Positions 1 through 4,850 of a stretch of 6,145 bases of DNA are shown piece by piece (positions within the stretch are counted from its first letter, which is position 1; each line of letters starts with the position of its first letter). The notes under the pieces were generated by a model. That model worked only from the letters and a program-made list of their open reading frames with translations, was not told the DNA's origin and made no database searches. Origin of the DNA: Actinomycetes bacterium (GTDB taxonomy: Bacteria > Actinomycetota > Actinomycetes > Propionibacteriales > Propionibacteriaceae); NCBI GenBank assembly GCA_021794705.1, contig JAJYQH010000255.1:1-6145 (forward strand). The letters are read 5' to 3'. The position numbers and the translations under genes were made by a program.

Positions 1-942
1 GCCGTCGTCCATGTGGGCCCACCTGGGGGTGGTGGCGACGTGGACGGCGACGAGCACGAGGGTGACCGCGAACCAGCCGAGGGCTGCGGACACCGACCAG
101 GTGGACGCGTGGCGCGGCGGCGCCGTGCGAGCCGGACGCACCAGAGCCCGTCCCCACCAGGCGAGCGCCGCGGCGTAGGCGACGACGGCGGCGAGGGTGC
201 CCCAGCGGGAGCCCAGCAGCGCGGCCACGTCGAGTCCCGTGAGGGCCACGAGGAACAGGGGGAGGGCCTGCGTCGCCAGTCGGTCGGCGCGGTCATCGAG
301 CCGCGTCCGCAGCATCGTCGGCCACAGCGTCAGCAGCGTCCCCCAGACCGTCAGGCCGACCCAGCCGAGCACCATGGTGAGGGAGTGCGCGAGCAGCAGC
401 CGCCCGGCCGTCGCGTCGTCGGGACCCTTGGCGAGCATCGCGCCGAACGTCGCCCCGACCGGCAGGCAGGCGGACGCCGCGAGGTAGTAGCGGATGGCGA
501 TCCGGAAGCGCCCCGGAAGGGCGTGCCGCAGTCGCTGCCACAGGCTCAGCCCGTGCCAGATCACGGCAACCCCGACGAGCGTGGCCCCGACCACGGTGAG
601 CGGCCACACCCCGGTCGGCACCCCGGTGACGACGAGCACCGTGCCGGCGATGTGCAGCAGGATCCGCTCGTTCTGCCGGCGCTGGTCGGCGTCCGTCAGC
701 GGCGTCTTGAGCAGTGCCTGGGCGAAGTGACTCGACCAGACAATGATCGAGTGGGTGAGCGCCCCGAGCAGCACGAGGTGGATCGCGGCCCACCCGAGCC
801 GGGGGAACCAGGGGTGCAGCAGCGCGAACACCAGCGCGAGGGCCAGCCAGACGACCGGCGGCCGGTCGCGGAGGGCTCCCCCCTGACGCGTGCGCGGGTG
901 CGGCGCCGACTCCTCGGGGCCGGTGCGGACGGGGATGGTCAC
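1..942 (-). CDS. Membrane-bound copper nitrite reductase / multicopper oxidase-type protein, N-terminal membrane module (3' end beyond window)
   Basis: The reading frame is open for all 314 codons from a GTG start to the left edge, so only the N-terminal part is present. The start is fixed by a strong AAAGGAG six bases upstream and by a 4-bp GTGA overlap with the preceding gene. A short hydrophilic N-terminus (about 1-28) is followed by roughly eight hydrophobic segments. Visible motifs are THSIIVWSSHF (63-73), RIAIRYYLAASACLPVGA (146-163) and HSLTMVLGWVGLTVWGTL (186-203) with LWPTMLRTR just after. From memory this is the membrane module that precedes the cupredoxin domains in actinobacterial 'multicopper oxidase domain' / NirK fusion proteins, where nitrite is reduced to NO at the outer face of the membrane. 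The copper-binding domains are not in the window, so the catalytic assignment is inference from this module and its neighbours. Alternative: a membrane protein of the same family without a catalytic domain. Confidence 0.72.
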   Translation of the reverse strand, partial: MTIPVRTGPEESAPHPRTRQGGALRDRPPVVWLALALVFALLHPWFPRLGWAAIHLVLLGALTHSIIVWSSHFAQALLKTPLTDADQRRQNERILLHIAGTVLVVTGVPTGVWPLTVVGATLVGVAVIWHGLSLWQRLRHALPGRFRIAIRYYLAASACLPVGATFGAMLAKGPDDATAGRLLLAHSLTMVLGWVGLTVWGTLLTLWPTMLRTRLDDRADRLATQALPLFLVALTGLDVAALLGSRWGTLAAVVAYAAALAWWGRALVRPARTAPPRHASTWSVSAALGWFAVTLVLVAVHVATTPRWAHMDDG

Positions 943-2087
943 GAAGCGCTCCTTTCGACCACGGTCCGTCGCCCGGTCCGGCGCGCTGAGACGACCGGCC
1001 GCGCGGTGGCCACGAGGGCGGCACCGAGCACGGGGAGCAGGAGCAGCGCGGAGAGAGTCAACCAGATGCCGAGTCGCCAGGCCCACCCGACCCCGAACCA
1101 GTCGCCGGCGCAGACGCGGAGGACGAGTCCCGCGTGCAGCACGAGCAGCGGCACCCAGAGCACGGGGTGGTACGGCAGTGGACGGCGGATGACGGCGGGA
1201 AGAATGATCGGCGCGTGCCCCATGACCATCGACATGGCGAACCCGAGGAAGACGCCGTGGACGACCGTGTCATACGTGCCGACCGAACCCGGCCTCCCCT
1301 GCGCCACCCAGGTGAGCGCGGCCGCGGCCAGCCAGGCGTAGCCGAGGAGCATCGCCCAGCCCGAGAAGCGGGGCAGCCCGGGGCGGCGGACGTTGCGGCG
1401 GGCGACGTCGCCGAGGGACGTCCACGCGGTCAGCGCGAGCAGCGAGCCCCCGAAGGCGCGATCGCCCCACGCCGTGGGGGCGAGGGTCGCGGCGGCACCG
1501 GCGATCACGACGACGCCGAGGGCGAGCAGAGTCCGCTCGCTCCCCTTCGGCCGGTGCAGCCGGGCCAGCTCGACCCGTTCGGCGCCGATCACCAGCACGA
1601 TGTAGGCGACCAGCCACGGCACCAGGGTGTAGACGGCGACCCGCAACCACAGGACGGACGCGACGAGGGCGGCGACGACGCCGAGGATCTCGACCGCCGT
1701 CGCCTCGTCCCGCTGGCGGGCGAACAGCGCGGCGTAGACCCCGAGCAGGGCGAGGAGCCCGTCGACGAACAGCACGGTGCCGACCTGCTGCCGCACGCCC
1801 AGCGCGAGCGCCACTCCTCCGGCGCCGAGCAGGCCCGGCGCGAGGTAGGCCCAGGGACGCCGCAACGCCACGGCACGCTCGAGGGAGATCAGCGTTCCGA
1901 GGAAGCCGAGCACCATGAGCATGCCGTGGCGGTTGCCGAGTTCAGCCTGCTCCACCGGGGAGGGGAGCCCGGCGAGGACGAGCGCGGCGTCGAGCCCGGC
2001 AAGCAGCGAGACACCGGCCGGCACGAGCACCAGGGCCGGCGGGAGGCCGCGACGTCCCGGCGTCCGGGGGCTCCCTGGGGAAGGCAT
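939..2087 (-). CDS. Polytopic membrane protein, NnrS-like in context, function unknown
   Basis: This is a 382-residue, strongly hydrophobic protein with about 11-12 predicted membrane helices (for example 15-40, 53-75, 104-123, 133-168, 186-206, 243-262, 273-299, 309-326, 337-361) and a basic C-terminal tail. Conserved-looking motifs are RHGMLMVLGFLGTLISLERA (53-72), with His54 at the start of helix 2, and the patch VVHGVFLGF...MGHAPIILPAV (275-299) with His277 and His291. PYHP (His307) and LLVLHAG (His318) follow. Five histidines at helix ends could bind haem or copper, as reported for NnrS, a membrane protein involved in NO response; the length is also close to NnrS (about 400). I do not see the classical NnrS motifs, so family membership is not claimed. 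It lies 19 bp after the DUF2249 gene and overlaps the nitrite-reductase-type gene by 4 bp, suggesting a role in NO or nitrite handling or in assembly of that enzyme. The ATG start has only a weak ribosome binding site (GGGAT). Confidence 0.75.
   Translation of the reverse strand: MPSPGSPRTPGRRGLPPALVLVPAGVSLLAGLDAALVLAGLPSPVEQAELGNRHGMLMVLGFLGTLISLERAVALRRPWAYLAPGLLGAGGVALALGVRQQVGTVLFVDGLLALLGVYAALFARQRDEATAVEILGVVAALVASVLWLRVAVYTLVPWLVAYIVLVIGAERVELARLHRPKGSERTLLALGVVVIAGAAATLAPTAWGDRAFGGSLLALTAWTSLGDVARRNVRRPGLPRFSGWAMLLGYAWLAAAALTWVAQGRPGSVGTYDTVVHGVFLGFAMSMVMGHAPIILPAVIRRPLPYHPVLWVPLLVLHAGLVLRVCAGDWFGVGWAWRLGIWLTLSALLLLPVLGAALVATARPVVSARRTGRRTVVERSAS
949..955 (-). promoter_or_regulatory. 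Ribosome binding site deciding the GTG start of the 1-942 gene
   Basis: Reading the minus strand, AAAGGAG lies six bases before the GTG at 942-940. It sits inside the end of the upstream membrane-protein gene, whose TGA overlaps the GTG as GTGA. This supports the non-ATG start and translational coupling of the two membrane proteins. Confidence 0.75.
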
Positions 2088-2106
2088 GCGCTGGGGATCC
2101 CGCGGG

Positions 2107-2388
2107 TCAGCGGCGGGAGAACTGCAGGCGCCAGGCCTCGGGGCCGCGCTCGAGGTAGGTGACCTCGATCGAGTCGCCCTCGCGCTCGGCGATCTGCGCG
2201 AGCAGCGGCGTGGGGTCGTGCGGGGCGACGAGGATCATCGCCTTGCCCGATTGCACCGACGACAGGGCGCCGAAGATCGTCGCGTGACGGATCGCGTGCG
2301 GGATGGTGCGCGCGTCGAGTTCGGGGACGCCGTGGTCCTCGCCGCAGGCGCACCCCGTGTGCGCCTGGGTCAGGGGCAGCTCGGTCAT
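2107..2388 (-). CDS. DUF2249 domain protein (small soluble protein, first gene of the nitrogen-oxide operon)
   Basis: This 93-residue soluble protein has the DUF2249 pattern: ELDARTIPHAIRHATIFGAL (23-42), the turn SGKAMILVAPHDPTPLL (47-63) with the characteristic HDP.PLL, and a C-terminal YLERGPEAWRLQFSRR (78-93). An N-terminal CACGEDH motif (13-19) adds two cysteines and a histidine that could bind a metal. DUF2249 proteins, often with such a Cys motif, are known next to denitrification and NO-related genes, but their biochemical role is not established; a redox or metal carrier or a sensor would fit. The start is supported by GGAAGGA seven bases upstream of ATG. It is the promoter-proximal gene of the operon, and the membrane-protein gene begins 19 bp after its stop. 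Confidence 0.85.
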   Translation of the reverse strand: MTELPLTQAHTGCACGEDHGVPELDARTIPHAIRHATIFGALSSVQSGKAMILVAPHDPTPLLAQIAEREGDSIEVTYLERGPEAWRLQFSRR

Positions 2389-2395
2389 GAGTGGA

Positions 2396-2402
2396 TCCTT
2401 CC
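2396..2402 (-). promoter_or_regulatory. Ribosome binding site of the DUF2249 gene
   Basis: GGAAGGA on the minus strand, seven bases before ATG at 2388-2386, supports this start. Confidence 0.7.
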
Positions 2403-2419
2403 GTGAGAGCAGGTCTGGC

Positions 2420-2431
2420 TGTTATTTAACA
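2420..2431. promoter_or_regulatory. Short palindrome TGTTA-TT-TAACA over the candidate -10 element
   Basis: This is a perfect 5-2-5 inverted repeat overlapping the proposed -10 hexamer (2424-2429), with its centre 18.5 bp from that of the neighbouring palindrome. It may be a second operator, or a by-product of an AT-rich promoter sequence. It does not match the FNR half-site TTGAT or the actinobacterial CRP/GlxR half-site TGTGA. Confidence 0.3.
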
Positions 2432-2453
2432 TCTCATTCATTTTAAATGACAA
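2424..2453 (-). promoter_or_regulatory. Candidate sigma70-type promoter of the DUF2249-led operon
   Basis: On the minus strand, TTGTCA (2453-2448; five of six matches to TTGACA) and TTAAAT (2429-2424; four of six to TATAAT) are separated by 18 bp. This predicts transcription from about 2417, with a leader near 30 nt that contains the ribosome binding site. The hexamers lie in an AT-rich island of about 35 bp that contrasts sharply with the surrounding GC-rich DNA. Both palindromes in this island overlap promoter elements, which suits repression. Start site and sigma class are inference. Confidence 0.5.
2438..2450. promoter_or_regulatory. Perfect 6-1-6 palindrome, NsrR-like operator core
   Basis: TCATTTTAAATGA is a perfect inverted repeat with one central base. 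Its centre matches the core YATTTNAAATR of the enterobacterial NsrR consensus (two 11-bp arms, one-base spacer); the outer arm positions match poorly (about 13 of 22 arm positions in all). NsrR is an Fe-S repressor released by NO. The site sits between the candidate -35 and -10 elements of an operon with nitrite/NO-related genes, where repressor binding would block transcription. The identity of the actual regulator is inference; another dimeric regulator is possible. Confidence 0.4.
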
Positions 2454-2586
2454 CTGACCCGATGGGCCCCCGGCGTTCCGCCAAAATCCGCCCTCGTCGG
2501 GGATGGGCGGGTCGTGACAACCCCGCCGAGGTCGGCGTGCGTGAGGTCCCCGCGGCGCGACCGCACGCGGCCGAGCCGGGGTCGAG
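2454..2586. other. GC-rich spacer between the two divergent promoters, nothing recognised
   Basis: No convincing gene lies in this stretch. It contains two weak inverted repeats: CCGCCC/GGGCGG (2488-2493 with 2505-2510, 11-nt loop) and GCCGA-GG-TCGGC (2525-2536). Such repeats are frequent by chance in DNA this GC-rich, and neither is followed by a T-run, so no terminator or operator is claimed. Confidence 0.5.
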
Positions 2587-2600
2587 CGAAAACGATTGCG
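2587..2600. promoter_or_regulatory. Candidate LacI-family operator upstream of the cellulase gene
   Basis: CGAAAACGATTGCG matches itself on the opposite strand at 10 of 14 positions, giving CG.AA.CG.TT.CG around a central CG. A palindrome with a central CG flanked by A-rich and T-rich steps is typical of LacI-family sites, and such repressors (CebR is the best-known actinobacterial example) control cellulose and cellobiose genes. It lies about 19 bp upstream of the candidate -35 hexamer. It does not match the known CebR consensus TGGGAGCGCTCCCA, so the specific regulator is unknown. Confidence 0.4.
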
Positions 2601-2618
2601 GAAAGTGCTCCACAACTC

Positions 2619-2648
2619 TTGACAGACTGGTAAGTGGGCGGGGAACGT
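2619..2648 (+). promoter_or_regulatory. Candidate promoter of the GH6 gene (perfect -35, poor -10)
   Basis: TTGACA at 2619-2624 is a perfect -35 hexamer. At 17-18 bp spacing the -10 position reads GGAACG or GAACGT, a poor match to TATAAT, so an activator-dependent or non-housekeeping promoter is possible. It would give a leader of roughly 25-30 nt before the ATG at 2682. Confidence 0.35.
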
Positions 2649-2666
2649 GTGTCCCACTACGACGAA

Positions 2667-2673
2667 GTAGGAG
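2667..2673 (+). promoter_or_regulatory. Ribosome binding site deciding the ATG start of the GH6 gene
   Basis: GTAGGAG lies eight bases before ATG at 2682. The same frame is open upstream to a GTG at 2634, but only the 2682 start gives a standard signal peptide at the very N-terminus. Confidence 0.7.
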
Positions 2674-2681
2674 ACAACCCC

Positions 2682-3992
2682 ATGCGCATCACGCCCCTCC
2701 GCGGCGCCGCGGTACTCGCTGCCGCCGCTCTCACCCTCGCCTCCGGCGCCACCACGGCTGCCGCCACCTCCCTCACCCATCGCCCCTCCACCGGCACCCT
2801 GTACGTGCCCAAGGCTCCCGACGGCTCACGACAGCAGATCGCCCAGTTGCTCTCCGAGGGCGACAGCACCGGGGCCGATCTCATCCGCGACATGGTGAGC
2901 ACCCCGCAGGCCGTGTGGCTCACGGGAGGGACCCCGCTCGAGGTCGGCCGCGACGTGACGCAGACCGTGCAGAAGGCCGCCGCGAAGGGCGCCATCCCCA
3001 CCCTGGTCGCCTACAACCTCCCTTACCGCGACTGCGGGCAGTATTCCGCCGGAGGCGCATCGGGCACCGCGGCGTACGAGGCGTGGATCAGCGCGTTCGC
3101 GACGGCCCTCGGAACGAGCAGGGCGATGGTGATCCTCGAGCCCGACGGCCTCGGGCTCGTCCCCAACTACCACAGCGCGCTCGACGGCTCCTCGAACTGC
3201 ACCGTGCCGATCGACCCGACGCTGCCCGCAGGCGACCAGCCGACGCCGGAGAACCGCTTCGCCCAGCTGAACTTCGCCGTGGACGCCCTCACCAAGGACC
3301 CGCACGCGTCGGTGTACCTCGACGCGACGCACACCGCCTGGCAGAACGTCGGCGAGTCGGCCGACCGTCTCGTCAAGGCCGGCGTCCAGCGGGCCACCGG
3401 CTTCTTCCTCAACGTGTCCAACTACCAGTACACGCCGAACCTCGCCCAGTACGGCACCTGGGTCTCCGAGTGCCTCGCCTACGCGACGAGCGTCTCCCCG
3501 GGCGACTACGGCGGCTGCCCCAACCAGTACTGGAACGGCGGCCCGACCAACAACTGGACCGGGGTGGCTCTCAACAACTTCGGCATCTGGAGCGACACCG
3601 CCACCCAGGCCGACCTCAACACCTCCAGCATCAACGCCCGGTACGCGTCCATGCTCGGCGGCGTCCAGCCGACCGCCCACTATGTCATCGACACCAGCCG
3701 CAACGGGCAGGGTCCGTGGAAGCCCACGGTGTCCTACTCGGACGCGCAGGACTGGTGCAACCCGCCGGGACGCGGCCTCGGTGACACTCCCGCCCTCGAC
3801 CCGGTCTCGGGGAACGCGCTCCTCGACGCCTACCTGTGGATCAAGACGCCGGGCCAGTCCGACGGGCAGTGCACGCGAGGCACCGCCGGGCCGGCCGACC
3901 CCGAGTGGGGCCTCGTCGACCCCGTCGCGGGCGGCTGGTTCCCCCAGCAGGCCCTCCAACTGGCGCGGCTCGCCGTCCCGGCGCTGCACTGA
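2682..3992 (+). CDS. Secreted glycoside hydrolase family 6 cellulase
   Basis: This 436-residue enzyme cleaves beta-1,4-glucan with inversion, outside the cell. Residues 1-28 form a Sec signal peptide (MRITPLR, an Ala/Leu-rich core, likely cleavage after AAA at 26-28). GH6 signatures follow in order: AVWLTGG (77-83), YNLPYRDCGQYSAGG (111-125), VILEPDGL (150-157), VYLDATHTAW (211-220), YVIDTSRNGQGPW (334-346), WCNPPGRGLG (358-367), WIKTPGQSDG (386-395) and DPEWGLVDP (406-414). By family alignment Asp155 is the catalytic acid, Asp117 its partner, and Asp394 the proposed base. Six cysteines (118, 173, 264, 279, 359, 397) fit two family disulfides plus a third in a long loop around 250-310. There is no linker or cellulose-binding module. 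The usual Glu of PGESDG is Gln392. Whether it is an endoglucanase or a cellobiohydrolase cannot be decided here. It stands alone between unrelated operons and converges on the dehydratase gene. Confidence 0.95.
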   Translation: MRITPLRGAAVLAAAALTLASGATTAAATSLTHRPSTGTLYVPKAPDGSRQQIAQLLSEGDSTGADLIRDMVSTPQAVWLTGGTPLEVGRDVTQTVQKAAAKGAIPTLVAYNLPYRDCGQYSAGGASGTAAYEAWISAFATALGTSRAMVILEPDGLGLVPNYHSALDGSSNCTVPIDPTLPAGDQPTPENRFAQLNFAVDALTKDPHASVYLDATHTAWQNVGESADRLVKAGVQRATGFFLNVSNYQYTPNLAQYGTWVSECLAYATSVSPGDYGGCPNQYWNGGPTNNWTGVALNNFGIWSDTATQADLNTSSINARYASMLGGVQPTAHYVIDTSRNGQGPWKPTVSYSDAQDWCNPPGRGLGDTPALDPVSGNALLDAYLWIKTPGQSDGQCTRGTAGPADPEWGLVDPVAGGWFPQQALQLARLAVPALH

Positions 3993-4001
3993 CCGGGGGC
4001 C
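3993..4001. other. Nine-base gap between convergent stop codons, no terminator
   Basis: The cellulase TGA (3990-3992) and the dehydratase TAG (minus strand, 4004-4002) are nine bases apart. The gap is only a G/C run with a GGGCCC palindrome. No stem followed by a T-run is present, so each transcript must run into the opposite gene or end by another mechanism such as Rho. Confidence 0.6.
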
Positions 4002-4850
4002 CTAGAGAGGACGCAGTTCCCCGACCAGGTGCGGCTGTCCCTCCCGGTTGAGCACGGCGAAGCGGCTGCCCCCGGCGTCCGGGGCGGCCGCGAAGCCGGC
4101 CCTGCCGGGCAGTTCGAGGGGCTTGGCGAACTGCACCCGGACGGCGTAGCGCTCGGGCAGGACGCCGCCCAGCGCGGCCAGGGCGTGGGCGTGGGTCCAC
4201 ATGCCGTGGATGATGGGGCGCCGCAGGCCGAACGCCCGGGCGCTCAGCGGGTGCAGGTGGATGGGGTTGGTGTCGCCGGAGACCGCGGCGTAGCGGCGTC
4301 CGAGGTCGGCCGGCAGACGCCACTCCTGCGCCACCGGGGAACCGGGGAGGTCGAGGCGCAGCGGGGGCACCGGTTCGCCGGGAAGCATCCCGTGGGCCGA
4401 GAGGTAGCTCGAGGTGCCCCGCCACACCGTGCGCCCACCCACTGTCGCCTCGCTCACCAGGTCGAACACGACGCCGCGCCGGTGGGGCCGGAGCCTGGTG
4501 GCGCGCACGCGGAGGTCGGGTCGGTCACCGATGGCCACCGGATCGAGCAGCTGCATCTCGTTGCTCACGTGCCGGATGCCGGCGAGGGCGAAGGGGAAGT
4601 CGGGACGAGCCATGAGCCATGCCTGCAGGGGAAAGGCGAGCACGTGCAGCCAGGTCGCCGACACCGTGTCACGCAGCGCGAGGCCGCACAACCGGTCATA
4701 GGCGGCGAGGCGGCGCGGCTCCTGTGCGACCCCCGGCACCGCGACCTCGAGGTCCGGCAGCCCAGCCGCCGCCGGGGGGCGTGACCTGGGGAGCGCCGCC
4801 CGCAGCACGTCGCGTCCCACCCGGGGCAGGCCGGGGAGTTCGACGAGCAT
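4002..4850 (-). CDS. htdX: HtdX-like 3-hydroxyacyl-thioester dehydratase (MaoC-type double hotdog)
   Basis: This 282-residue cytosolic protein interconverts (R)-3-hydroxyacyl and trans-2-enoyl thioesters. Residues about 40-150 form a degenerate N-terminal hotdog with the motifs LAFPLQAWLMARPDFPFAL (71-89) and HRRGVVFDLVSEATVGGRTV (123-142). Residues about 175-282 form the MaoC hotdog with the hydratase motif YAAVSGDTNPIHLHP (187-201): Asp193 and His198 are the catalytic pair at the family's five-residue spacing, followed by IIHGMWTHA (213-221) and VRVQFAKPLELP (237-248). Length and motifs agree with Mycobacterium tuberculosis HtdX (Rv0241c, about 280 residues), which also follows fabG4. The ATG start overlaps the reductase stop by one base (TGATG), indicating coupled translation. 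The natural substrate (fatty-acid elongation, beta-oxidation or PHA-type intermediates) is not determined. Confidence 0.9.
   Translation of the reverse strand: MLVELPGLPRVGRDVLRAALPRSRPPAAAGLPDLEVAVPGVAQEPRRLAAYDRLCGLALRDTVSATWLHVLAFPLQAWLMARPDFPFALAGIRHVSNEMQLLDPVAIGDRPDLRVRATRLRPHRRGVVFDLVSEATVGGRTVWRGTSSYLSAHGMLPGEPVPPLRLDLPGSPVAQEWRLPADLGRRYAAVSGDTNPIHLHPLSARAFGLRRPIIHGMWTHAHALAALGGVLPERYAVRVQFAKPLELPGRAGFAAAPDAGGSRFAVLNREGQPHLVGELRPL

Noticed and set aside
13..1341. Long plus-strand open frame (442 codons) opposite the two membrane-protein genes
   Set aside because: The translation is Arg/Gly/Pro/Glu-rich with no motifs, typical of a frame shadowing a GC-rich gene on the other strand; the minus-strand frames give membrane proteins with recognisable motifs and good ribosome binding sites.
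1134..2162. Plus-strand open frame of 342 codons
   Set aside because: It is the low-complexity antisense of the 939-2087 membrane-protein gene, charged throughout, with no domain or plausible start signal.
2420..2453. FNR or CRP/GlxR binding site in the AT-rich island
   Set aside because: Neither TTGAT-N4-ATCAA nor TGTGA-N6-TCACA can be placed with both half-sites; the palindromes present have different arms and spacings.
2488..2536. GC-rich inverted repeats as an intrinsic terminator or attenuator
   Set aside because: Stems are only 5-6 bp, no T-run follows, and such repeats are expected by chance at this base composition.
2634..2681. GTG at 2634 as the cellulase start
   Set aside because: It would add 16 charged residues before the signal peptide and has no proper ribosome binding site, while ATG 2682 has GTAGGAG and places the signal peptide at the N-terminus.
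2447..3784. Plus-strand open frame of 445 codons overlapping the cellulase
   Set aside because: It is an out-of-frame shadow, extremely Arg/Pro/His-rich; the GH6 frame carries all family motifs.
2826..3989. Minus-strand open frame of 387 codons opposite the cellulase
   Set aside because: It is an antisense shadow with Gly/Val/Arg-rich low-complexity translation and no domain.
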